64,000 nucleotides of DNA from Ornithinibacillus bavariensis (GTDB lineage: Bacteria > Bacillota > Bacilli > Bacillales > Amphibacillaceae): NCBI RefSeq assembly GCF_050433565.1, contig NZ_JBNPWZ010000005.1, positions 62,001 to 126,000 on the forward strand. The letters are read 5' to 3'. Under the pieces are notes generated by a model. That model was given only the letters and a program-made list of their open reading frames with translations. It made no database searches and was not told the origin of the DNA. A program made the translations under genes and the position numbers. This document shows positions 32,571 through 41,084 of this stretch, piece after piece (position 1 is the first letter of the stretch; each line of letters starts with the position of its first letter).

Positions 32571-33587
32571 CTACCTCCAGCCTCTACGATATTGAGTAGG
32601 TGCATCTAATGGATATTTCAATTGATCAGCTGCTTCCTTAGCCCAATAGGGATTTCGTAACAGTGATCGACCAATAAGCACAATATCTGCACGATCATTC
32701 TGTAGAATTTCTTCTGCTTGTGGTCCACTTGTAATAATTCCAACAGCTCCGGTTGGGATTTCAACCTCGTGTTTAATAATTTCACAGCGCTTTATTTGAT
32801 AGCCTGGGAAAGTATTAATTTTTGCGGGAACTACACCTCCTGAGCTACAGTCTATTAAATCAATATCAAGCTGTTTAAGCCTGGTGGCAAAAAATATAAA
32901 GTCTTCTAATGTGTTTCCATCTTTATGATATTCTTCGGCAGATATGCGTACGAATATTGGGCCAGTAAATACAGTTTTGACTTGCTCGACGATGTTTCCT
33001 AATAAACGGAAACGATTTTCACGATTTCCACCATATGAATCATTCCGTTTATTTGTTAGTGGAGAAAGGAATTGGTTTATTAAATATCCATGAGCAGCAT
33101 GAATTTCTACCATGTCAAAACCAGCTTTTGCAGCACGTTCCGCTGCCTCTTTAAATGCTTGGATGATGTTATTGATGCCAGCTTCCTCTAATTCAGTAGG
33201 TTCTTTATAATTTTCATTAAATGCCAGGGGGGATGGGGAGTAAATAATGGGTTCATCTTCAGCTTTCCGACCTGCATGAGCTAATTGAATACCAACCTTT
33301 GTATTATGCTGATGAATTTCATCTACTAGCTTTTTTAATCCTTCTATATGCTCATCATCCCAAATTCCTAGATCTTGTGCAGAAATTCTTCCAGCACGTT
33401 CAACAGCAGTTGCCTCTAATATAATCAATCCTACTTGACCTACCGCACGTGAAACATAATGAGTGAAATGAAATGGTGTAACCTTACCGTCCTCTTTATC
33501 ACAAGAATACATACACATTGGAGACATTACAATCCTGTTTTTTATGGTCATGTTTTTAAACGTTATTGGTGAGAATAGTTTTGCCAT
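32571..33587 (-). CDS. namA: NADPH dehydrogenase NamA (old yellow enzyme family)
   Basis: FMN enzyme that reduces activated double bonds of enones, linked to oxidative-stress defence. The start at 33587 (MAKLFSPITFKN) follows GGAGG and gives 338 residues, the same as B. subtilis YqjM; the longer frame to 33686 would run into the neighbouring gene. Motifs: NRIVMSPMCMYS with the FMN-modulating cysteine (around 25), the substrate pair HAGRKA (around 164), HAAHGYLINQFLSP (around 175) and IGRSLLRNP near the end. Confidence 0.95.
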   Translation of the reverse strand: MAKLFSPITFKNMTIKNRIVMSPMCMYSCDKEDGKVTPFHFTHYVSRAVGQVGLIILEATAVERAGRISAQDLGIWDDEHIEGLKKLVDEIHQHNTKVGIQLAHAGRKAEDEPIIYSPSPLAFNENYKEPTELEEAGINNIIQAFKEAAERAAKAGFDMVEIHAAHGYLINQFLSPLTNKRNDSYGGNRENRFRLLGNIVEQVKTVFTGPIFVRISAEEYHKDGNTLEDFIFFATRLKQLDIDLIDCSSGGVVPAKINTFPGYQIKRCEIIKHEVEIPTGAVGIITSGPQAEEILQNDRADIVLIGRSLLRNPYWAKEAADQLKYPLDAPTQYRRGWR

Positions 33588-33600
33588 TAAAATACCTCCA

Positions 33601-34347
33601 TTATAATTGTCTTTTATATTGAAATACTTTTCGAAGTGTAATTGCTTTATAGGGTACATCTGTAAATATCCCATCACATGCTTCATGAAAACAGTTTATC
33701 ATTTGTCTATATCGATTTACTGTATAGACACGGACAGCCATAGTGTTAGCATGTGCTTCGGTAATTAATGATCTGTTAACTAGTCGATATTTAATATGTA
33801 GCGCATTAGCACCGAGGCTCTTCGCATATTCAACTAGATTGGGATTTTGTCTGGAAGTTAGTAAGGCTACTCCAATTTCATTTTGATATCTTTTTAGCCT
33901 TTTAACACTTGTCGGATTAAATGTTGAGATGGTTGTTCGTTTCTCCAGACAATGTTCCTTTAGCATTCGGTATACGATAGATTCCAAATTAATATAGTCA
34001 ATTTTGTTGTTCTTTAATTCTAAATTAATGGTTAAATTCTTTGGTTTAATCCAGACTAAGAAATCTTCTAATGTGATGATTCTTGCCGAGCAAAAGTCTG
34101 AAGAAAACCAAGATCCAGCATCAAAGCTTTGAAGCTCCTTATACGTATAGTCCTTAACATAACCTTTTCCGTTCGTTGTTCGTCTCAGTGACTCGTCATG
34201 AATAAGTACAGGGATATTGTCCTTTGTTAGTTGGACATCTGTTTCAATGCCTTCAGCGCCAAGCATATAAGCAAGCTCAAAAGCAAACATGGTATTCTCT
34301 GGTGCAATTTTACTTGCCCCGCGGTGGGCAATAATTTCTGTTATCAA
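33601..34347 (-). CDS. Glycerophosphodiester phosphodiesterase
   Basis: Hydrolyses glycerophosphodiesters to glycerol-3-phosphate and an alcohol. The TTG at 34347 is preferred because GAGGTG lies six bases upstream and the family usually begins just before IIAHRG; a GTG at 34356 is the alternative. The 248 residues contain the catalytic IIAHRGASKIAPENT (around 4), EGIETDVQLTKDNIPVLIHDESLRRTT (about 34-60, metal and base residues) and the late GIFTDVP segment. No signal peptide, so probably cytoplasmic. It is YqiK-like. It is the first gene of the reverse-strand group. Confidence 0.88.
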   Translation of the reverse strand: MITEIIAHRGASKIAPENTMFAFELAYMLGAEGIETDVQLTKDNIPVLIHDESLRRTTNGKGYVKDYTYKELQSFDAGSWFSSDFCSARIITLEDFLVWIKPKNLTINLELKNNKIDYINLESIVYRMLKEHCLEKRTTISTFNPTSVKRLKRYQNEIGVALLTSRQNPNLVEYAKSLGANALHIKYRLVNRSLITEAHANTMAVRVYTVNRYRQMINCFHEACDGIFTDVPYKAITLRKVFQYKRQL

Positions 34348-34504
34348 GACCTTCACCTCTAATTTGATTTTGTTTGAATTTTATGGGAAAGTCAACCAAT
34401 ACACACGCTCTAAATTTTCATTAAGTGACTTCTTTTCATTTTAGCGTTACAATGAAGAAAGGTGAATGAATGGTTATTCATTTTGGTGAAATAGGGGGGA
34501 GAAA

Positions 34505-35467
34505 ATGACTGTTATTAACAAAACGATCCATCAACTTACAGTCCCAACACCATACGCTGTAGGTGATGCTCACACCTATTTATTGAAGGGTGAAACATTA
34601 TCATTAGTAGATGCGGGGGTAAATACGGAAGAAGCATGGATCGCACTTGTAGCTCAACTGAAGGATATCGGATATGAACCAAATGATATTGAACAAATCA
34701 TTTTAACACATCATCATCCTGACCATACTGGTTTAATAGAGCGATTTAGTCAGGTTGAACGTATTATAGGACATCGGAATATTACCCCTTGGATTATGAG
34801 AGATGAGGCTTATTTCAAACATTTTGAGGACTTTTATTATCATTACTTTACCTTATCTGGTGTTCCGAAAGAATTTCAGGTTTTTATTGAAAGACTACGT
34901 GTACCCTTAAAATTCTCTGGAAAAGGGGAACTTACAGATGTTATAGATGAGGGTGATCGTTTACCTGGTCACTCTGAATTTCGTGTCATTGAAACGAAAG
35001 GACATGCTCAGAGCCATCTATCGTTTCTAAACATGGTGGACGGTACATTTATTGGGGGAGATCATTTACTTCAGCATATTAGTCCAAATCCAATCATGGA
35101 ACCACCTTTAATTGGTGAGACTGAACGTCCAAAGCCTTTATTACAATATAGAAAAAACATAACAAAATGTCTTGATCTGGGTATTCGAGTGATACTACCG
35201 GGTCACGGTAAAATATTCTCTAATTTAGAAGAGGTTGTTGCTAGGCAAAGGGCGAAACAAGAGTCTCGGGCAACTAAGGTTTTAAGTCTGTTACGTAATT
35301 ATTCACATACACCTTTCCAGCTATGTGAACAGATATTTCCTAGACAATATCAATTACAGCTAGATTTAACGATGTCCGAAACCATTGGACAATTGGATTA
35401 TCTAGAGGATAAAGGACTAGTGACCAAAACAATAGAAGATGGGGTTTTCGTATATCATGCAATCTAA
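34505..35467 (+). CDS. MBL-fold metallo-hydrolase (YqjP-like)
   Basis: The 320-residue protein has the metallo-beta-lactamase zinc motif LTHHHPDHTGLIE (around 75), a second ligand region ETKGHAQSHLSF (around 162), GGDHLL (around 183) and PGHG (around 240), then a C-terminal helical winged-helix-like region of the lactamase-B2 type. It corresponds by position and layout to YqjP. The substrate is unknown; related proteins act on thioesters or lactones. The ATG follows AGGGGGGAG. The last 11 bases overlap the next gene. Confidence 0.85.
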   Translation: MTVINKTIHQLTVPTPYAVGDAHTYLLKGETLSLVDAGVNTEEAWIALVAQLKDIGYEPNDIEQIILTHHHPDHTGLIERFSQVERIIGHRNITPWIMRDEAYFKHFEDFYYHYFTLSGVPKEFQVFIERLRVPLKFSGKGELTDVIDEGDRLPGHSEFRVIETKGHAQSHLSFLNMVDGTFIGGDHLLQHISPNPIMEPPLIGETERPKPLLQYRKNITKCLDLGIRVILPGHGKIFSNLEEVVARQRAKQESRATKVLSLLRNYSHTPFQLCEQIFPRQYQLQLDLTMSETIGQLDYLEDKGLVTKTIEDGVFVYHAI

Positions 35468-36251
35468 ATTAACCGGAAAAAAGATAGTTGTTACAGGTGC
35501 CTCTAGTGGAATCGGAGAAATGTTAGTGAAACAAATTGCTTCTGCTGGCGGAACACCAATCATGCTTGCGCGTTCACTTGACAAGTTACGGCAACTTCAA
35601 AAGCAGTTAAAAGAGGAACACCAGATTCATGCATCATTTTATATGGTAGATTTAACAGATGAAGCAGATGTTTATAACGTAGTTAACACTGTTCTGAAGG
35701 AGCAAGGCACTATCCATGCCTTAATTAATAACGCAGGGGCAGGTGTCTTTCAATATGTTATCGATACGAGATGGGAAGATATCGAGCTTATGTACCAATT
35801 GAATGTTCTGGCAGTAATTCGGATAACAAAGCTGTTCCTACCTCACTTTATGGATAATAATGAAGGACATATTATTAACATTGCCTCTCAAGCGGGTAAG
35901 ATTTCTACCCCTAAGTCTGCAGTATATGCTTCAACAAAGCATGCAATTTTGGGTTTTACAAATGCATTGAGACAGGAAGTTGCAAGGAATCAAATTCAGG
36001 TAACAGCGGTGAATTTAGGTCCAGTTCGAACTAATTTCTTTGCCCTAGCAGACCCTGAAGGTAATTATCAAAAAAATGTTGAGAAATATATGTTGGATCC
36101 AGGAAAAGTAGCAGAGAAAATTACAAAACATCTCTTAACGAATAAGCGGGAGATTAATGCGCCATTATGGATGGATATTGGAAGTAAATTTTATCAGCTA
36201 TTTCCTGGTTTAACAGAAAAAGTCATGAAGAAGCAATTTAATAAAAAGTGA
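35457..36251 (+). CDS. Short-chain dehydrogenase/reductase (YqjQ-like)
   Basis: NAD(P)-dependent oxidoreductase of the classical SDR family, 264 residues. The ATG at 35457 gives MQSKLTGKKIVVTGASSGIG, placing the cofactor motif TGASSGIGE at about 13-21. The catalytic set is visible: NNAGAG (around 89), serine in IINIASQAG (around 140), and YASTKHAIL (YxxxK, around 155). The start overlaps the MBL-fold gene, so they are coupled. The substrate is not evident. Confidence 0.87.
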   Translation: MQSKLTGKKIVVTGASSGIGEMLVKQIASAGGTPIMLARSLDKLRQLQKQLKEEHQIHASFYMVDLTDEADVYNVVNTVLKEQGTIHALINNAGAGVFQYVIDTRWEDIELMYQLNVLAVIRITKLFLPHFMDNNEGHIINIASQAGKISTPKSAVYASTKHAILGFTNALRQEVARNQIQVTAVNLGPVRTNFFALADPEGNYQKNVEKYMLDPGKVAEKITKHLLTNKREINAPLWMDIGSKFYQLFPGLTEKVMKKQFNKK

Positions 36252-36266
36252 TAAGGGGAAGAGAAG

Positions 36267-36593
36267 ATGAGACTGTCCATTACAGATAAGGCTATGGAAA
36301 AGATATACGAAATTAATCAAAATCATGAAAACTATGTGATGTTAACGTACGATACGAAAAAGATGGGATGTGCGGTTAATGGCTTACCTACCTTTCGCTT
36401 AACAAACGCAGAAAATAGTAATCTCATCAAGATAGATAACCAACAATTTCCTACATTCATAAACGAAATGCAAGCAGTATTCTTTGCAGAAGAAATGAAG
36501 CTAGATTTTATTAATAGTATGTTTCGCCTGTCTAGTCCAGAGGGAATTCTGAATCCTTTTATCCCAGTAAATAGTGTATTAGAAAACGATTAA
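36267..36593 (+). CDS. HesB/IscA-like iron-sulfur biogenesis family protein (YqkB)
   Basis: A 108-residue protein of the YqkB branch of the HesB/IscA-like superfamily, placed after the YqjQ-like gene. The central YDTKKMGCAVNGLPTFRL segment (around residue 28) corresponds to the region that normally holds the first cysteines. Only one cysteine is present in the whole protein, so cluster carrying as in true IscA is doubtful. It has a GGGGAAGAG site. A strong terminator follows. Confidence 0.78.
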   Translation: MRLSITDKAMEKIYEINQNHENYVMLTYDTKKMGCAVNGLPTFRLTNAENSNLIKIDNQQFPTFINEMQAVFFAEEMKLDFINSMFRLSSPEGILNPFIPVNSVLEND

Positions 36594-36596
36594 GAA

Positions 36597-36630
36597 GATA
36601 AAAGTGGCAAAGCTATGCCACTTTTATCAT
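36597..36630. terminator. Bidirectional terminator between yqkB and the aldo/keto reductase
   Basis: Perfect 13-bp stem GATAAAAGTGGCA/TGCCACTTTTATC (36597-36609, 36616-36628), between converging genes. Confidence 0.88.
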
Positions 36631-36656
36631 TAATATTTATTATTTCAATTGAACGT

Positions 36657-37565
36657 TTATATGTGTTCCTTGTATTCATTAGCTTTTGTTATCAATCGAA
36701 GCTCCTCATAAATGCTATCTTTGAGTTCGTAAGTTGTATCGAATGCTAGGTTTTCTTTCACTTGTTCAAGTGAACTAGCTCCAAATACTGCACTAGCTAC
36801 TGCAGGGTGCTTTAGTACATATTGTAAAGCAAGCGCTTGGCGGTTTGGATAAGCGGAGAGCTTTGTATCAACCTCGACTAGTTCTTCATACGTATAATCT
36901 AAAAATCCTTCTTTTGCCTTTTTCATCATCTGATGCTTTCCATGGTTGCTCAATATGCCTTTTGCTAACGGACCACGAGCTAAAACACTTATTCCATGAT
37001 TATGAAGGAGGTCAAAAATTTCCTTTTCGGGTCTGCGGTCTAAAAGACTATATTGCATCATTACACCATCAATAGAGGATTTCTCTACATATTCCCGTAT
37101 GACGTTCGGTCTAATGGAGGAAATACCATAAGAACGAATAATACCTTCTTTTTTCAATGCTTCAAATGCTTCTATCGTCTCTTCAATCGGATCCTCAATT
37201 GTACCCCCGTGTAGCATATAGAAATCAATATAATCCGTTTTTAAGCGACGGAGACTTTCCTTTACTTCTTCTAGAATATACTTTTTCGATGGATCCCAAA
37301 ACCAGTCCTTTTTTTCTTTATTAAAATGGTTACCAACTTTGGTCGTTAGGATGATTTGGTTCCTTTTATCCTTAATTATTTCACCTACAATTTCTTCATT
37401 CATACCAAAATCATATAAATCCGCTGTATCAAGATGATTAATTCCCTTATCAAGCGCATAATCAATGATTAATCTTGCTTTTTCTATATCTGTTCCAATC
37501 GTCATGCATCCTAGTGTTAATGCACTAACTTCAAGTTCGGAATGACCTAATTTATTTTTTTTCAT
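36657..37565 (-). CDS. Aldo/keto reductase (YqkF-like)
   Basis: NADPH-dependent carbonyl reductase with a TIM-barrel fold, 302 residues. The catalytic tetrad is visible as NHLDTADLYDFG (Asp and Tyr, around 43-52), ILTTKVG (Lys, around 74) and YMLHGG (His, around 117). The cofactor region near the C-terminus is VFGASSLEQVKENL. It corresponds in position to yqkF, next to nudF. The start follows AGGAGGTTTTTTAC on the reverse strand. The substrate is unknown. Confidence 0.9.
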   Translation of the reverse strand: MKKNKLGHSELEVSALTLGCMTIGTDIEKARLIIDYALDKGINHLDTADLYDFGMNEEIVGEIIKDKRNQIILTTKVGNHFNKEKKDWFWDPSKKYILEEVKESLRRLKTDYIDFYMLHGGTIEDPIEETIEAFEALKKEGIIRSYGISSIRPNVIREYVEKSSIDGVMMQYSLLDRRPEKEIFDLLHNHGISVLARGPLAKGILSNHGKHQMMKKAKEGFLDYTYEELVEVDTKLSAYPNRQALALQYVLKHPAVASAVFGASSLEQVKENLAFDTTYELKDSIYEELRLITKANEYKEHI

Positions 37566-37688
37566 GTAAAAAACCTCCTACTCAGATTGTATGGTATGAT
37601 AGGCTTTTATTTCAACTAAATCCCAATTCATTAACTTGTATCAATCCGTATGATATTATATTACTTAATAAAAGTAGGTGATAGTTCA

Positions 37689-38234
37689 ATGAAAAAGTAT
37701 GAGGAAAAAACGATAAAGACAGAAAAGATTTTTGAAGGTAAGGTCATAAAGCTTCAAGTAGATGATGTCCAACTTCCAAATGGAAAAAAATCAAAACGAG
37801 AACTTATTAAGCATCCTGGTGCTGTCGCTGTCATTCCAATAACAGATGAGAAAAAAATTATATTTGTCGAGCAATATAGGAAGCCGCTAGAGAAATCAAT
37901 TATCGAGATTCCTGCTGGTAAATTAGAATGTGGGGAAAGCCCAGAAATTACTGCTATACGGGAATTAGAGGAGGAGACAGGCTATACAGCGAAAACATTG
38001 ACGAAAATAACATCCTTCTATACTTCACCAGGATTTGCAGATGAGCTTATGCATATTTACCTAGCAACCGATTTACAAAAACTGGATCAGCCTCCTGCAT
38101 TAGATGAAGATGAATTTATTGATATACTGGAATTAACTCTAGATGAAGCAAAACAGTATGTGAAGAATGAGAGAATTCATGATGCGAAGACAAATTACGC
38201 GGTATTATATCTTGAGTTGCAGGAGTTGTTATAA
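37689..38234 (+). CDS. nudF: ADP-ribose pyrophosphatase (Nudix hydrolase)
   Basis: Cleaves ADP-ribose to AMP and ribose-5-phosphate. The ATG at 37689 (MKKYEEKTIK) has an AGGTGATAG site; the in-frame ATG at 37650 has none. The 181-residue length suits YqkG/NudF. The Nudix box runs from about residue 77 to 99 as G-(x5)-E-(x7)-REL-x-EE-x-G, seen as GKLECGES to ELEEETGYTA. The stop directly abuts the next gene's ATG. Confidence 0.94.
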   Translation: MKKYEEKTIKTEKIFEGKVIKLQVDDVQLPNGKKSKRELIKHPGAVAVIPITDEKKIIFVEQYRKPLEKSIIEIPAGKLECGESPEITAIRELEEETGYTAKTLTKITSFYTSPGFADELMHIYLATDLQKLDQPPALDEDEFIDILELTLDEAKQYVKNERIHDAKTNYAVLYLELQELL

Positions 38235-39407
38235 ATGCTAAATGCTTATTTTGCAGATATGCACATCCATATCGGAAGGGATATCTTTGACAAGCCTGTT
38301 AAAATCACTGCTTCGAAAAACTTAACCATAACAAATATTTTAAAAGAATCGAGTAGAAATAAGGGGATTAATCTAATAGGTGTTATCGACTGTCAATCTC
38401 CAGCTGTACAATTGGAACTAAAAAGACTGATAAACGATGGATTAGCTTATGAATTAGAGGATGGTGGAGTTCGTTTTGAAGAGGTAACACTTCTTCTCGG
38501 TTCAGAAATAGAGGTTTATGATGACAACTGTCATGGCCCAATTCATGTATTATGTTTTCTACCAAGTCTAGTAGAGATGGAGCGTTTTTCAGAGTGGCTA
38601 GTTACAAGAATGAAAAATATTACACTTAGCTCCCAACGCTATTATGGATCCGCAAAGGATTTGCAATATAAGGTGAAGGAGCTAAGCGGATTATTTATTC
38701 CCGCTCATGTTTTTACCCCTTATAAAAGTCTTTACGGAAAGGGTGTACAACAGTCACTAAAAGAAGTGTTTGATCCAGATTTAATCGATGGTATTGAGCT
38801 AGGTTTAAGTTCGGATACCTTTATGGCAGACAAAATTCGCGAGCTACATCATTATACATTTGTAACGAATTCAGATGCTCACTCCCTTGCAAAGATTGGT
38901 AGGGAGTACCAGGAAATTCTCATGAAGGAACCATCTTTTAAGGAATTTAACTATGCATTACATCAAGTGGAAGGCAGACAGATTATCCGAAATTATGGAA
39001 TGAATCCGCAGCTAGGAAAATATCACAAGACTGTATGTGACAAGTGTTTAACTCATATGGAACCAGATGTAACGGAATGTAAAAACTGTGGATCTAAAAA
39101 GGTTGTGAAAGGAGTAGCGGATAGGATTGAAGAATTAGCGGATTATACCGGAAAGGAGATTCCAAGACCACCATACTTGTACCAAGTTCCATTAGAATAT
39201 TTACCAGGCTTAGGCCCAAAAACATTTAAAAAACTATTGGAACATTTTCACACAGAAATGAATATCCTTCACAACATACCATATGAGAGTCTGTTGGATG
39301 TAGTACCTGAAAAGCTTGCGAAATCTATTATTCAAATGCGAGAAGGAAAATTAGCTATCAACGCTGGCGGCGGTGGTAAATATGGTAGTGTAGCCACAAC
39401 TGATTAA
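38235..39407 (+). CDS. PHP-domain endonuclease Q (EndoQ) family protein, YqxK-like
   Basis: The 390-residue protein has an N-terminal PHP-type metal site (FADMHIHIGRD, around 5; VIDCQSP, around 50; LLLGSEIEVYDD, around 84; PAHVFTPYKSLYG, around 150; NSDAHSLAKIGREY, around 204). It then has a four-cysteine zinc ribbon (CDKCLTHMEPDVTECKNCG, around 265) and a C-terminal helix-hairpin-helix region (EYLPGLGPKTFKKLLEHF, around 315). This order matches EndoQ, which cuts DNA 5' of damaged bases in archaea and some bacteria. In Bacillus the YqxK homologue's role is less studied. Confidence 0.85.
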   Translation: MLNAYFADMHIHIGRDIFDKPVKITASKNLTITNILKESSRNKGINLIGVIDCQSPAVQLELKRLINDGLAYELEDGGVRFEEVTLLLGSEIEVYDDNCHGPIHVLCFLPSLVEMERFSEWLVTRMKNITLSSQRYYGSAKDLQYKVKELSGLFIPAHVFTPYKSLYGKGVQQSLKEVFDPDLIDGIELGLSSDTFMADKIRELHHYTFVTNSDAHSLAKIGREYQEILMKEPSFKEFNYALHQVEGRQIIRNYGMNPQLGKYHKTVCDKCLTHMEPDVTECKNCGSKKVVKGVADRIEELADYTGKEIPRPPYLYQVPLEYLPGLGPKTFKKLLEHFHTEMNILHNIPYESLLDVVPEKLAKSIIQMREGKLAINAGGGGKYGSVATTD

Positions 39408-39436
39408 TTATTTGATACAAAAAGATAGATTTGATA

Positions 39437-39466
39437 GGAATGTTTCTATAGATATTCTCATAACGT
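39437..39466 (+). promoter_or_regulatory. Candidate sigma-E promoter of spoIIM
   Basis: GGAATGTT (39437-39444), 14 bases, then CATAACGT (39459-39466). The -35 matches the sigma-E consensus GKMATATT at 7 of 8 positions; the -10 matches CATACAMT at the CATA and final T. spoIIM is sigma-E controlled in B. subtilis. Confidence 0.55.
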
Positions 39467-39499
39467 TTACTATATAGGAATAGTGAATGGAGGATCTCT

Positions 39500-40144
39500 A
39501 TGTTGAAACGTAGCATGCAATTAGTTGACCATCTGAAGGAATATGCAACCATCTATATTTTTATGATTATACTATTTTTATCAGGAATTATATTTGGTGC
39601 TATTATTGTTAATAGTATGGGATTTCAGCAAAAACAAGATTTGTTTTTCTATTTGGAGCGTTTTTTTGGTCATATTTCCAATGAACAGCCAATAGAAAAA
39701 ACACAATTATTAAAGGAAAGCTTTTTTTATCATTTAAAATATATTCTCTTGTTATTTATTCTTGGGTTATCCGTAATTGGCTTACCAGTTGTGTGGATAC
39801 TAATATTTTTAAAAGGGCTAGTGGTAGGATTTTCAGTTGGTTTTATCGTCAATCAGCTTGGAATAAATGGCTTTTTAGTAGCTACCTTTGGTATAGCACC
39901 ACAGAATATAATCGTCATTCCTATCTATATCATTGCTGGAAGCATATCGATGATATTTACATTAGGCTTATTAAATAAACTATTTTCCAGAAAAACTTCT
40001 TTTTCACAGCCTGTGTTACATCCTTTCGTTAAATATGTGTCCGTTTTTGCAATATTAATTGCATTAACCGGTATACCAGCAGCAATAGAAGCATATATTG
40101 CGAACGATGCAATGGTCGGATATATCAAGTCGTTATACAAGTAA
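39500..40144 (+). CDS. spoIIM: Stage II sporulation protein M
   Basis: Mother-cell membrane protein of the SpoIID-SpoIIP-SpoIIM machine that remodels peptidoglycan during engulfment. The 214-residue length equals that of B. subtilis SpoIIM. Five hydrophobic segments can be seen (about 18-38, 75-95, 97-120, 127-157 and 182-200). It follows a sigma-E-like promoter and starts after GGAGGA. It lies between the EndoQ-like gene and fur, as in related genomes. Confidence 0.93.
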   Translation: MLKRSMQLVDHLKEYATIYIFMIILFLSGIIFGAIIVNSMGFQQKQDLFFYLERFFGHISNEQPIEKTQLLKESFFYHLKYILLLFILGLSVIGLPVVWILIFLKGLVVGFSVGFIVNQLGINGFLVATFGIAPQNIIVIPIYIIAGSISMIFTLGLLNKLFSRKTSFSQPVLHPFVKYVSVFAILIALTGIPAAIEAYIANDAMVGYIKSLYK

Positions 40145-40171
40145 GAGAATCGTTCTTTTCAAATATTTGCT

Positions 40172-40200
40172 TTGACACTCCTATTCCGTGTGCATATAAT
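40172..40200 (+). promoter_or_regulatory. Consensus sigma-A promoter of fur
   Basis: TTGACA (40172-40177), exactly 17 bases, TATAAT (40195-40200): a perfect match to the sigma-A consensus. The fur start codon is 30 bases further on. Confidence 0.9.
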
Positions 40201-40229
40201 AAAGGTGGGATATGAGGGAGGAGATCGCC

Positions 40230-40691
40230 ATGGAACATCGAATTGATCGGATTAAGAAACAGCTTCATGCTCAAAGCTATAAGCTAACACCTCAACGTGA
40301 AGCAACGGTACGTGTCTTATTAGAACGGGAATCAGATCATTTAAGCGCTGAAGAAATATATCTATTAGTAAAAGAAAAAGCACCCGAGATCGGTCTTGCA
40401 ACGGTGTACCGAACGTTAGAGCTGTTATCAGAACTAAAAATTGTTGATAAAATCAATTTTGGCGATGGCGTCTCCAGATACGATTTACGTAAAGAAGGGG
40501 CCGAGCACTTTCATCATCATCTTGTATGTATTGAATGCGGCTCCGTAGAGGAAATAATGGACGATCTACTCGGTGATGTAGAAAAAATAGTAGAAAATGA
40601 ATGGGGATTTAAAGTACAAGATCATCGCCTTACCTTTCATGGTCTTTGCAAATCCTGTCAAAAAGCTGGAGTCGAAACGATTACTTCATAA
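40230..40691 (+). CDS. fur: Ferric uptake regulator Fur
   Basis: Iron-dependent repressor of iron acquisition genes. The ATG at 40230 (MEHRIDRIKKQL) is chosen over 40212 because GGGAGGAG lies just upstream of it. The 153 residues contain the winged helix (about 10-85, with LTPQREATVRVLL and ATVYRTLELL), the HHHHLVCIECG region with the first structural CxxC (around 95) and CKSCQ with the second (around 142). PerR and Zur belong to the same family; the position next to yqzK-xerD and sequence favour Fur. Confidence 0.93.
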   Translation: MEHRIDRIKKQLHAQSYKLTPQREATVRVLLERESDHLSAEEIYLLVKEKAPEIGLATVYRTLELLSELKIVDKINFGDGVSRYDLRKEGAEHFHHHLVCIECGSVEEIMDDLLGDVEKIVENEWGFKVQDHRLTFHGLCKSCQKAGVETITS

Positions 40692-40695
40692 AATT

Positions 40696-40722
40696 GCCTT
40701 TTCTTTTAGAGAAGGCTTTTAT
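40696..40722 (+). terminator. Terminator after fur
   Basis: GCCTTTTC and GAGAAGGC pair (one G-T) at 40696-40703 and 40709-40716, followed by TTTTATT. Confidence 0.75.
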
Positions 40723-40874
40723 TATTTCATATCATTTATACAAAAATTGGTGTAAAATAAAGGAAGCAACGCATCTATCAAATAATGGGACTAGTTTTCT
40801 AGTTATTATGTATAAAGTGATTCTTTTTTGGCATATCTTTTAATATTAACTTATTATTAAAGGAGAAATGCCGT

Positions 40875-41081
40875 ATGAAAAGGATGGTATGGGATACTGT
40901 AAAAGTATTTATCATTTTCATAGCATGTACATTCATATTTTATTTCGGTTTGCAAATTATGCACTCCGAATATGAACAGTTCCATCGCTACGATACACCA
41001 GAGGGCCCTGCTGTCAAAGTTTTTAATAGTGAGCAAAGCTTTATGGATCGTCTAAATATATTTTTTCGATTAGGGGAGTAG
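40875..41081 (+). CDS. yqzK: Small membrane protein YqzK (DUF4227 family)
   Basis: A 68-residue protein with one membrane segment (about residues 7-28, VKVFIIFIACTFIFYFGLQI) and a C-terminal polar tail with YDTPEGPAVKVF. I recognise it by this motif and by its place between fur and xerD, where yqzK lies in B. subtilis. The function is unknown. It has a good AAAGGAG site, and xerD starts three bases after the stop. Confidence 0.85.
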   Translation: MKRMVWDTVKVFIIFIACTFIFYFGLQIMHSEYEQFHRYDTPEGPAVKVFNSEQSFMDRLNIFFRLGE

Positions 41082-41084
41082 AGA

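Noticed and set aside
38235..39407. Histidinol phosphatase or DNA polymerase PHP domain for the PHP gene
   Set aside because: The zinc ribbon plus helix-hairpin-helix after the PHP domain fit the EndoQ family better.
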